Source: JAVKDP01 sp040222185
GTDB lineage: Bacteria > Bacteroidota > Rhodothermia > Balneolales > Balneolaceae
DNA: 23,408 nucleotides
Assembly: GCA_040222185.1 (NCBI GenBank)
Contig: JAVKDP010000047.1
Location: 1 to 23,408, forward strand
Reading direction: 5' to 3'
Part shown: positions 17,029-23,408 of the stretch, piece by piece
Numbering within the stretch: the first letter of the stretch is position 1
Layout: each line of letters begins with the position of its first letter
Made by a program: the position numbers and the translations under genes
The notes under the pieces: model-generated
What the model was told of the DNA's origin: nothing
Seen by the model: the letters and a program-made list of their open reading frames with translations, nothing else
Databases searched by the model: none

Positions 17029-17164
17029 AAGAATATCTTCCTCGGTAGCTCAGTGGCAGAGCAAAGAGGTTGTTATCCCGACAGTGGTCGGGGCGTTGGT
17101 TCACCAACAAAATTTATTGAGAGCCATAAAGAATATCTTCCTCGGTAGCTCAGTGGCAGAGCAA
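17029..17164 (+). repeat. 36-bp direct repeat, period 100 bp (tRNA-Asn 5' half and upstream bases)
   Basis: Bases 17029-17064 are repeated exactly at 17129-17164, at a distance of 100 bp. The repeat holds ten bases upstream of the tRNA (AAGAATATCT) and the first 26 bases of tRNA-Asn through the D-arm. Beyond it the copies diverge, except for a second shared patch around the T-arm (CGTTGGTTCA). This indicates a tandem duplication followed by decay of one copy. Confidence 0.9.
17039..17108 (+). pseudogene. Degenerate tRNA-Asn copy
   Basis: The first 26 bases (acceptor 5' strand TCCTCGG and a complete D-arm) match the intact tRNA-Asn exactly. After that the cloverleaf fails. A GTT remains in GGTTGTTAT but the anticodon stem cannot pair. 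A new stem CCCGAC-AGTG-GTCGGG (17077-17092) stands where the anticodon 3' side should be. The T-arm is GTTGG-TTCA-CCAAC with a 4-nt loop. No 3' acceptor strand (CCGGGGA) follows. It cannot make a normal tRNA. It sits in the same transcription unit as the good copy. Confidence 0.75.
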
Positions 17165-17210
17165 TCGGCTGTTAACCGATCGGTCGTTGGTTCAAATCCA
17201 ACCCGGGGAG
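17139..17210 (+). tRNA. tRNA-Asn (anticodon GTT)
   Basis: A complete 72-nt cloverleaf. The acceptor TCCTCGG pairs with CCGGGGA (one T-G pair); the D-stem is GCTC/GAGC; the anticodon stem ATCGG/CCGAT encloses loop CTGTTAA with anticodon GTT at 17171-17173; the variable loop is CGGTC; the T-stem GTTGG/CCAAC encloses TTCAAAT; the discriminator base is G. CCA is not encoded and must be added. It is followed five bases later by a strong terminator and preceded by a broken copy of itself. Confidence 0.97.
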
Positions 17211-17214
17211 CTTC

Positions 17215-17251
17215 AAAGCCCTTTATACATTTAGTATGAAGGGCTTTTTTT
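17215..17251 (+). terminator. Rho-independent terminator of the tRNA-Asn unit
   Basis: A 14-bp stem with one T-G pair (17215-17228 with 17234-17247, core AAAGCCCTT/AAGGGCTTT), a 5-nt loop ATTTA, and a T-run continuing to 17251. It starts five bases after the tRNA 3' end. Confidence 0.92.
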
Positions 17252-17322
17252 GTATCTATAATTCGCAAGCTAGGGAATTAGAAAAAGATGGTGCTGTATT
17301 ATGAGTTGATAAGACTTTAACC

Positions 17323-17343
17323 GCGCAAACGGGACGCTTGCGC
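17323..17343. repeat. REP-like GC-rich palindrome
   Basis: GCGCAAACG and CGCTTGCGC form a 9-bp inverted repeat with one mismatch around a 3-nt centre GGA, in otherwise A/T-rich intergenic DNA. The compactness, GC content and position resemble repetitive extragenic palindromes, some of which are mobilised by RAYT/IS200-like transposases. No such transposase is in the window and only one copy is seen here. Confidence 0.5.
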
Positions 17344-17460
17344 TAGATTGGGGGAGTTGCTTTCTCTTTTAGGTTAGATTTAATGGGTCAAAATATTGAT
17401 TCTATTATTTATAAATCTATATTGACCTTCGACAATAGGTGATAATGATTAAGAGTGATT

Positions 17461-17856
17461 ATGTATAGTTTATTGCAAATTGAGTGGACTTTTTGGGACT
17501 ATGTTTTAAATTTCAACGCTTTTTTTATAACTCAAGTGGTACTGGGGGTAGTTACTATTCTTATTTGTATCACACTAAAGCGTTTTAAAGCTGATAAGTA
17601 TAATTCAGTAACAACACATGGGCTAATTTTTTTCCAGATATTTATAGGGTCAACTGTAGCTTTTCTAGGTGCCTATCAAATTCGAATGGATTTAAATACT
17701 GGACATGTTTTACTAGATGGTCTCTATTTTGGTTGGCAAAATATTTGGTTACCAGTTATAGTATCTATAATTACAATTTTGATACTTATACTAATCGAAG
17801 TTTTCAACTTAGATTTCCATAAGAAAGCAGTGACAAGAACTGGAGATACAAAATGA
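17461..17856 (+). CDS. Small multi-pass membrane protein of unknown function
   Basis: A 131-residue protein with three predicted membrane helices: ITQVVLGVVTILICITL, LIFFQIFIGSTVAFLGAY and LPVIVSIITILILILI. The ends are polar, and the C-terminus (DFHKKAVTRTGDTK) is basic. I do not recognise a family. I take the ATG at 17461, five bases after an AAGAG that could be the ribosome-binding site; a GTG two codons upstream is the alternative. It overlaps the LRR gene by ATGA, so the two are one translational unit and probably act together. Both are more A/T-rich than the genes on either side. Confidence 0.75.
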   Translation: MYSLLQIEWTFWDYVLNFNAFFITQVVLGVVTILICITLKRFKADKYNSVTTHGLIFFQIFIGSTVAFLGAYQIRMDLNTGHVLLDGLYFGWQNIWLPVIVSIITILILILIEVFNLDFHKKAVTRTGDTK

Positions 17857-19295
17857 AAATAACTTATTTCATTGCTTTATTGAGTTCAATGTTCCTATCA
17901 GCATCTTTACCCTTGAATTCTGGAACTACAAGCTTTGAGGATAGAAGTTTACAACAGGACAATCCTGAGTCACTCTTCATTGTTTGCTATGATAGTATTG
18001 AGTTTCCTTATGAACCCGAAGAGCTTAGTCAACTCAAAAAAATTACGCTAAGAAATATAACTGAAAGTTGTTATCAGGATCTAGTCAGAGTTATTAAAGT
18101 AATAGAGTCAGTTGAAACCTTAAGAGAAATAACTTTAATGGATATAGAGACTGATGTGCCCTTTGAGATATGGGAACTAAGTCAAATTAAAAAACTCACC
18201 ATTTTTAAAAGCAATATTGAATCAATACCAGCAGAAATTGGGCAATTATCAAATCTTGAGATTTTACGCATTAATTATTCGAACATAACCGATTTGCCAA
18301 GTGAATTGGATAGAGTGGATTCACTTAGGGAAGTATGGTTAGAATCAAATAAGTTGACGAGTATTCCTGATGTCCTAACTAAAATGGAAGGGTTAAAAAG
18401 ATTAATACTATACTATAATGAGATTGATTATATACCACGAGAGATCACAAATCTCAAAAGTCTACAAAAGTTAGATTTGTGGCAAAATCAATTAACTAGT
18501 GTTCCAACTTACATCTCTGAACTACCTAATCTTACTATTCTTAATTTAGGACATAATCAAATTCGTAACTTACCTAGTGAAATAACCAAACTTTCAAGGT
18601 TAATTGAACTGGATATATCAGCTAATCAAATTGAAACCCTACCAGATTCGATATTTACCTACCCCAGACTTAGGGAGCTGAACCTTAGCGATAATAAACT
18701 AACAGAAATACCAACTAAAGTACCTCTTAACTATAGTCTTCAATACTTGAATTTATCTTTTAATCAGATAAACGATGTTCCAGAAGAGTTATTCAACTTA
18801 AAGGGGCTTAGGTATCATTTAGGTTTGGCTGAGAATAACATTTCAGAACTTTCAAATAGGGTCTTTGATTTAAAAGAATTATTTTCAATATCCCTTCAAG
18901 GAAATCCATATACCTTTGAAAATTTAAGATCAGATTTTAATAAACGGTATAGATGGTTCCACGCATTAACCTTAATAATTACTTGGTTTCCATACATTAT
19001 ATATGCTTTTTTTCTTTATAAAGGATTTAAAGTATTTCGAGTTGATATAAGTGTGAGTAGAAGTAAAACTTTTCTCTACTACATGCTTATTTCAATGACA
19101 GTTGGTGTAATCACATCATGGATTACACCATTTCTTCATTATCACTTTTTTAAGCTTGAATTTTATTACATCAGAGTATTTACTGAAGAATGGTGGAAGT
19201 TACTTTTTCCTCTTTATGGGGCAGTATTAACTAGTTTAGTATTACTTGTTATTTCTTATATGTCTCAAAGAAATAAAGAACAAATAGAAGTCTAG
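17853..19295 (+). CDS. Exported leucine-rich-repeat protein with C-terminal membrane domain
   Basis: A 480-residue protein. It has an N-terminal signal peptide (about 1-20), then about eleven leucine-rich repeats of roughly 23 residues (86-350) of the LxxLxLxxNxLxxLPxxI type, for example LQKLDLWQNQLTSVP and LRELNLSDNKLTEIP. Three hydrophobic segments follow (about 369-392, 406-433, 449-470) and a short charged tail. The LRR arc should face the periplasm or outside and bind a protein or peptide ligand. The gene is A/T-rich: bases 18241-18300 have 19 G+C of 60, against 28 of 60 at 13681-13740 in ccmF. It is coupled to the small membrane protein by a 4-bp overlap. No enzymatic domain is visible, so the output of any sensing is unknown. 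Confidence 0.85.
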   Translation: MKITYFIALLSSMFLSASLPLNSGTTSFEDRSLQQDNPESLFIVCYDSIEFPYEPEELSQLKKITLRNITESCYQDLVRVIKVIESVETLREITLMDIETDVPFEIWELSQIKKLTIFKSNIESIPAEIGQLSNLEILRINYSNITDLPSELDRVDSLREVWLESNKLTSIPDVLTKMEGLKRLILYYNEIDYIPREITNLKSLQKLDLWQNQLTSVPTYISELPNLTILNLGHNQIRNLPSEITKLSRLIELDISANQIETLPDSIFTYPRLRELNLSDNKLTEIPTKVPLNYSLQYLNLSFNQINDVPEELFNLKGLRYHLGLAENNISELSNRVFDLKELFSISLQGNPYTFENLRSDFNKRYRWFHALTLIITWFPYIIYAFFLYKGFKVFRVDISVSRSKTFLYYMLISMTVGVITSWITPFLHYHFFKLEFYYIRVFTEEWWKLLFPLYGAVLTSLVLLVISYMSQRNKEQIEV

Positions 19296-19392
19296 TTAAG
19301 TGCCGTATCTAGTTAGCTATGAAATACTGTTCTCAGATATACGTGTTACATGTCCGAATCCCATTACAAATTTTAAAACAATGCAGTTGGAG

Positions 19393-19455
19393 GGATGGTA
19401 TAGTTTTTCGTAGGATGAGCATAGCAGTTTGAATCTGCTTAATACACTATACTCC
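19393..19455. other. Nested stem-loop in the gap after the LRR gene
   Basis: GTATAGT (19398-19404) pairs with ACTATAC (19446-19452), with GGA and TCC just outside. Inside is a separate 5-bp stem AGCAG/CTGCT (19423-19439) with the 7-nt loop TTTGAAT, the size of a tRNA T-arm. Spacing between the two stems does not fit a tRNA. It is a possible structured RNA or a decayed tRNA-like remnant; function unknown. Confidence 0.3.
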
Positions 19456-19532
19456 AGGATATGAATTACATATTTAGCTTCAATTGTTCTATCAAACATC
19501 CAGCCATTCATAATTCACAAAAACTCTAGTAC

Positions 19533-21560
19533 ATGAATCCGCGTAGAAAAATTTTTCATTCATTTATCATTTTTTCTTTATCCGTATTGCTAATCACATG
19601 CGTATCCAATGACGAGGAACAGCCTTTTTTATTGGGTATGGGCTATGGGATAAACAACCCTTCATTATTTGTTAATGATATGGAAGCAGCCTCAAACTAC
19701 TATAAAGATACTCTTGGGTTTAACATACGAGGTGGCGTTTCTAAAGGAAGCTTTGAGGGTTCTTTATCCTCATCTATTTCATTCGGAGATATGACGAATT
19801 TCGAACTTGTCTCTGTCAACGATACCGTTGAACAAAGTATGGTTTCTTCTTTTATCAATACATATTTAGCATCTAATGAAGGAGTCAGGCTCTTTTCTCT
19901 GTCCAGTTCTTCAGCCGATTCTACATCAAAATGGCTTAGTTCTAAAGGCTTTGATATGGACTCTATCAAAACCTATCGTTCTACAGACCCCGCTGACGGC
20001 TGGTCTCGGGATGATGGAGCGCCTAATCGAAAAAGCCTGGATTTCAATTCAGATATCCCACCTGCTCATCTACCTCGTTTTCTAGAAAAAACGAATTACG
20101 ATTACCAGGCGGCAAGAGATGATTGGAGAACCTACTATAGCTATACCCGAATGTCTACTAATCACCCAAATGGTGCAGTAGGAATGTCGGCTATTCGAAT
20201 TGCAGTTCGTGATCTTCAATCAGTAAGCGATGAATTTTCAAAAATGGGCTTCGAAGTTCTTGAAAGGAACGAGGAGATGGTGAGGTATAAACTTATCCGA
20301 AACCAGGAACTTCATTTAATTGCCGGTGGAGATGACGAGGAGATTAATAAATTTTTAGAAAAAAGTGGTGATGGAGTTTTTGCTGTACGATTTGAAGTAA
20401 GCGACCTTGATTCTACCTCCCGTTTTTTTGAGGGTGCGCTTGCATCGGGTGCTATAAATAAAACTGATGATCTGATTACTGTTTCTCAGGATCATGCTTT
20501 TGGAGTTCAATTGGAATTTGTGGAGGAATCGGAAGAGCAAAAAGCAATGGCAGAAATGTTGAGTTTACGTGGAAATTTGAACCCTAAAGCTCTTGATCAT
20601 GCTGCCAATATATACTCTAAGTATTGCTCTCTTTGCCATGGAGATAATCGTGAAGGTTATGCTGCTGACAATGCGCCATCTCTTCGCTCAGAATCACTGC
20701 TTGGCTCCAGTAGAAATAATAACTTTATGCGCTACACTATCCAGTTTGGGCGATCAAATACCGCCATGGCTGGCTATCTGAGCACCCAGGGAGGACCATT
20801 AGAGTATATCGATATCGAAATTCTTTTGAAGTGGCTGTATGAAAAAGCTGAAGTGGATGAAGCGATCGAAATTTCAAGAGAACCTGTATATGGTGATATC
20901 GCGAAAGGTGCGAGTATTTATTCCGAAAGCTGTGCTAGTTGTCATGGAGAAAAGGGTGAGGGAGTAACGGCGCCGGCATTGGGTAATCCAATGTTACTTG
21001 CAACAGCAACGGATCACTTCCTTCGTTATGCAATTGCCGAAGGCCGGGACGGAACACCAATGATTGCTTTTAAAGATAGTTTAAGTGACGATGAACTTAA
21101 CGACGTTACGGCTTTCCTGCGAAGCAGAGCTTCTGGATGGGATGTACCTGAACCCAGTACAGTTACAGTACCTTCTCCGGAAGAGTATGTTATAAACCCA
21201 GACAACGAAAATCCGGTTTTCGACCTGAGAGATGATACATTCGTTTCAGCGGAACAAGTGAATCAGGCGCTCAAGGAGAACAAGCGAATGGTGATCCTTG
21301 ATGCACGTTCTGAGGTGGCCTGGCGCCAAATGCATATTCCGGGAGCTATTCCTGTACCTTACTATGAAGAACCCGAAAATTTCGTTAATGATATCCCAAA
21401 CGATGATACGCAAATCGTTATTTATTGCGCTTGCCCTCATGCAGCTTCCCTGCGGGTAATGAATACTTTAAAGCGAAGTGGCTATAAGAACCTTTCAATT
21501 ATTGATGAAGGTATTTTAGTTTGGGCTCAGATGGGATTCCCAGTAAGGAATGGGAAATAG
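19533..21560 (+). CDS. Lipoprotein fusing VOC modules, two cytochrome c domains and a rhodanese domain
   Basis: A 675-residue predicted lipoprotein. A type II signal peptide ends at lipobox LITC (Cys23). Next come vicinal-oxygen-chelate/glyoxalase-like modules: one near 40-150 (NPSLFVNDMEAASNYYKDTLGF) and one near 217-332 (IRIAVRDLQSVSDEFSKMGF; VRFEVSDLDSTSRFFE). Two class I cytochrome c domains follow: C365-x-x-C368-H369 with likely Met412, and C467-x-x-C470-H471 with likely Met510 in GTPMIAF. Last is a rhodanese domain (about 570-672) with LDARSEVAW, HIPGAIPVPY and Cys632 in YCACPHA. The first-strand His ligand usual in VOC enzymes is absent from both modules. I know of no characterised protein with this order. 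It probably moves electrons in the periplasm, and the substrate is unknown. The gene has its own terminator and converges on another cytochrome gene. Confidence 0.9.
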   Translation: MNPRRKIFHSFIIFSLSVLLITCVSNDEEQPFLLGMGYGINNPSLFVNDMEAASNYYKDTLGFNIRGGVSKGSFEGSLSSSISFGDMTNFELVSVNDTVEQSMVSSFINTYLASNEGVRLFSLSSSSADSTSKWLSSKGFDMDSIKTYRSTDPADGWSRDDGAPNRKSLDFNSDIPPAHLPRFLEKTNYDYQAARDDWRTYYSYTRMSTNHPNGAVGMSAIRIAVRDLQSVSDEFSKMGFEVLERNEEMVRYKLIRNQELHLIAGGDDEEINKFLEKSGDGVFAVRFEVSDLDSTSRFFEGALASGAINKTDDLITVSQDHAFGVQLEFVEESEEQKAMAEMLSLRGNLNPKALDHAANIYSKYCSLCHGDNREGYAADNAPSLRSESLLGSSRNNNFMRYTIQFGRSNTAMAGYLSTQGGPLEYIDIEILLKWLYEKAEVDEAIEISREPVYGDIAKGASIYSESCASCHGEKGEGVTAPALGNPMLLATATDHFLRYAIAEGRDGTPMIAFKDSLSDDELNDVTAFLRSRASGWDVPEPSTVTVPSPEEYVINPDNENPVFDLRDDTFVSAEQVNQALKENKRMVILDARSEVAWRQMHIPGAIPVPYYEEPENFVNDIPNDDTQIVIYCACPHAASLRVMNTLKRSGYKNLSIIDEGILVWAQMGFPVRNGK

Positions 21561-21607
21561 GTAGCCTGGCACCTGGTATTGTTAACCTAACTAGGGAGAT
21601 TTAAAGA

Positions 21608-21635
21608 CCTTCATTTTTTTAAATGAAGGCTTTTT
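21608..21635 (+). terminator. Rho-independent terminator between the convergent cytochrome genes
   Basis: A perfect 9-bp stem, CCTTCATTT (21608-21616) with AAATGAAGG (21621-21629), a 4-nt T loop, then CTTTTT. It serves the rightward fusion gene. The minus-strand reading also gives a hairpin but with a weaker T-run, so it may partly serve the convergent cytochrome gene too. Confidence 0.85.
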
Positions 21636-21644
21636 ATGTCTTAG

Positions 21645-22244
21645 CTACATATTATCAGGACTTACCGGTGACGGTACTAAATTATCTACCGGTTTAATGC
21701 TTTTTAAATAAGCAAAAATTGCCTGGATGTCTTCATCTTTCATTTCGGCGTAATTGACCCAGGGCATTGGAGGCAAGAGCATGCGGCTGTTATCCAGACC
21801 TTTAAATACTCCTTCTGTTAACGCCTTTTTGAATTGCTCTTCCGTCCAATTCCCAATACCGGTTTCGTGAGGGGTCAAATTCCCTGCGAAAGAAATACCC
21901 CAGGGGCCAGCAGCTGCTGTTAAATCCGGGTAAAACATAGCAAATCCCTCTTTGATCATCTTGCTGTCAAAGGTTACAACCGGTCGGTTGGATGGGTAAC
22001 CTGACAGCATTAATTCAGGGATTATTTCAGGCCCGTTTTCTCCTAATCTTTTAGGTGAATGGCAGTCATTACAACCCATTATACCAACCAGGTATTTCCC
22101 ACGGTCTACTTCACTTTCAAAAACGGAGTTTGTTTTTAAAGCATTATCAGCTGAGGTTTGACGGCTGTCACCATTGCAGGATATCATTGAGAGTGAGAAG
22201 ACAGTAACAACTGACAAGGCTGATAAGTATTGGTTTATTTTCAT
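21645..22244 (-). CDS. Mono-haem cytochrome c lipoprotein
   Basis: A 199-residue predicted lipoprotein electron carrier. The signal peptide ends at lipobox SMISC (Cys23), then a short linker and a class I-type cytochrome c domain: GKYLVGIMGCNDCHSPK with C58-x-x-C61-H62, the middle region GNLTPHETGIGNWTEEQFKKAL, and LLPPMPWVNY with probable axial Met160, ending AIFAYLKSIKPV. This layout is like the cytochrome c subunits found with alcohol or sugar dehydrogenases and similar oxidoreductases. I chose the ATG at 22244 because it starts the signal peptide cleanly; an upstream ATG at 22271 would add nine residues. It converges on the VOC-cytochrome-rhodanese gene, sharing an 84-bp gap. Confidence 0.9.
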   Translation of the reverse strand: MKINQYLSALSVVTVFSLSMISCNGDSRQTSADNALKTNSVFESEVDRGKYLVGIMGCNDCHSPKRLGENGPEIIPELMLSGYPSNRPVVTFDSKMIKEGFAMFYPDLTAAAGPWGISFAGNLTPHETGIGNWTEEQFKKALTEGVFKGLDNSRMLLPPMPWVNYAEMKDEDIQAIFAYLKSIKPVDNLVPSPVSPDNM

Positions 22245-22403
22245 GCTATTGTTTGTTATTAGATAGAGCATCAAAATGAACTAAATAAAGAACAGGAAAT
22301 CAATACTGGGAAATACTATTGGTTGAATGATGCATTGATAAAACTTCCATGACCCTTTTCTGAAAAGAATACGCATTAGTAGATAACTCTAAATATCTAT
22401 CTA

Positions 22404-23408
22404 ATGAACACACGTATATATATTTCTACTATTATTTTTTTACTTGTATTGAGTACTTTTTCACATGCTCAGCAATCGATTGTACTGGATTCTTTAATCC
22501 AGGAAGCAGGAAACTTTGCACTTAGCGGCACTGCAAATAGCAATTTTGCTCTTGAATTAACCTCTGGTGATTTTAATGGGGATGGTATTCAGGATATCGT
22601 TTACACTTCTTCTGATAACGTTGGAACCGGAGGAGCTGATACTCGTGGGATTACTGTTCTTTTTGGGGCAAATGGTTTATCGAGTTCAGGCGGTACTACC
22701 GTTAGGTTCCGCCTTGACCCAGCTAATCCACCATCCAGTTTCGAATTTGGGACTGAAGCAGGCTCAGGTGACCTGAACAATGACGGTATTGACGACCTTA
22801 TTGTAGGCGTACCTGAATGGGATAACGAAAAAGGACTTTTGTATGTGGTGTATGGTAAACAAGTATGGCCGGATGCTGTAGTAAATTTAGGTTCACTTAC
22901 GGCCAATGATGGGTTCAAAGTATTTGGTCGTATACCAGAAGAGCCGGGAAATCTTGGCAAAGCAGGTTCTCGCCTTGGTGACGGGTATGCTATTGGAGAC
23001 ATAGACAATGATAATCTGAATGATTTATATATTTCAGCTCCTCGCTCTAATACCTCTTTTGATCAAGGCTCAGGTGCAGCTTATGTAATCTTTGGGAAAG
23101 CCATTCAAGGTAATCTGGAAGTAGATTTGGATACGCTTTCAGAGAATAGCGGGATGGTTATTCACCCATCAAATCCTAACGAAGGAGTAGGTAATGAAGC
23201 CATGTTTGCGGACATGACTGGAGATGGAATCGAAGATTTATTGATGGTAGCTGAAAATGTTTGGTCACAAGGCAGAATCCATGTGATCTACGGGTCTTCA
23301 AATCTTCCTGACTCACTTGACCTGAATAGTACTTCGACGAGTGCTATGCGGGGAACAATTTTTGGATCTATAAGCCCTCCTCAAACACGTTTTGGCAAAG
23401 ATATAGAT
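22404..23408 (+). CDS. Exported FG-GAP repeat protein (C-terminal part beyond window)
   Basis: The frame is open from the ATG at 22404 to the window edge, giving 335 residues. A signal peptide ends at about residue 22 (FSHA before QQS). The body consists of FG-GAP/integrin-alpha-like propeller repeats, each with a calcium-loop motif: GDFNGDGIQD (55-64), GDLNNDGIDD (122-131), GDIDNDNLND (198-207) and ADMTGDGIED (269-278), with strands such as LLYVVYGK and AAYVIFGK between. Proteins of this type in Bacteroidota are secreted or surface proteins, often ending in a T9SS sorting domain, which would lie outside the window. The ligand or role is unknown. Confidence 0.92.
   Translation, partial: MNTRIYISTIIFLLVLSTFSHAQQSIVLDSLIQEAGNFALSGTANSNFALELTSGDFNGDGIQDIVYTSSDNVGTGGADTRGITVLFGANGLSSSGGTTVRFRLDPANPPSSFEFGTEAGSGDLNNDGIDDLIVGVPEWDNEKGLLYVVYGKQVWPDAVVNLGSLTANDGFKVFGRIPEEPGNLGKAGSRLGDGYAIGDIDNDNLNDLYISAPRSNTSFDQGSGAAYVIFGKAIQGNLEVDLDTLSENSGMVIHPSNPNEGVGNEAMFADMTGDGIEDLLMVAENVWSQGRIHVIYGSSNLPDSLDLNSTSTSAMRGTIFGSISPPQTRFGKDID

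Noticed and set aside
17039..17125. Front tRNA-like copy as a functional second tRNA-Asn
   Set aside because: The anticodon stem cannot form and no 3' acceptor strand pairs with TCCTCGG.
16991..17239. Rightward 82-codon open frame across the tRNA region
   Set aside because: It reads through the intact tRNA-Asn and its broken copy, so it is not a protein gene.
17181..19532. Prophage or integrative element attached at tRNA-Asn
   Set aside because: No integrase gene and no second copy of the tRNA 3' end were found in the window. The A/T-rich cassette is kept as a hypothesis only.
22601..23008. Leftward 135-codon open frame near the right edge
   Set aside because: It is antisense to the FG-GAP repeat gene, whose repeat motifs and signal peptide are clear.
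1..23408. CRISPR array or insertion sequence anywhere in the window
   Set aside because: No regularly spaced repeats of CRISPR size and no transposase frame were seen on either strand.

Overview
The window looks like chromosomal DNA of a Gram-negative bacterium of the Bacteroidota/Rhodothermota (FCB) group, and a Balneola-like lineage is my best guess. The reasons are a secreted protein with a C-terminal type IX secretion (Por) sorting domain, several lipoproteins, an S9 dipeptidyl-peptidase of the kind common in this group, a Rne/Rng ribonuclease, HslUV, and moderate A/T content. This placement comes from protein style only; no 16S gene or marker search was available.

Layout. Bases 1-5641 are a leftward block: hslU (cut by the window edge), hslV, an RNase E/G gene, a 473-bp non-coding stretch, then murA, an orphan biotin carrier protein and a small helix-turn-helix-like protein forming one overlapping operon. 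A leftward lipoprotein gene follows. Bases 6249-7863 run rightward: an ArsC/YffB-like protein, a DUF3108 protein and dut. Bases 7884-11448 run leftward again: a T9SS-sorted secreted protein and an S9 peptidase, separated by a clear terminator. Bases 11680-16972 are a tight rightward run: ccmC, ccmD, ccmE and ccmF (cytochrome c maturation), a DUF5683-like protein and truA.

Bases 16981-17251 form a small tRNA unit: a sigma70-like promoter, a broken tRNA-Asn copy, an intact tRNA-Asn(GTT) and a terminator. After it come a REP-like palindrome and an A/T-rich two-gene cassette (a small membrane protein plus an exported leucine-rich-repeat membrane protein) that looks like accessory DNA.

Bases 19533-21560 encode the most unusual gene: one predicted lipoprotein carrying VOC/glyoxalase-like modules, two cytochrome c domains and a rhodanese domain. 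It converges on a leftward mono-heme cytochrome c lipoprotein across a shared terminator. The right edge holds the start of an exported FG-GAP repeat protein.

How the genes fit together. The ccm genes would supply covalent haem attachment for the two cytochrome c lipoproteins about 4 kb away. CcmE is the rarer cysteine (CxxxY) type. HslV-HslU form a two-subunit protease. TruA and tRNA-Asn are translation functions that happen to be adjacent. The VOC-cytochrome-rhodanese fusion and the LRR cassette behind a damaged tRNA copy are the two places most worth a second look.
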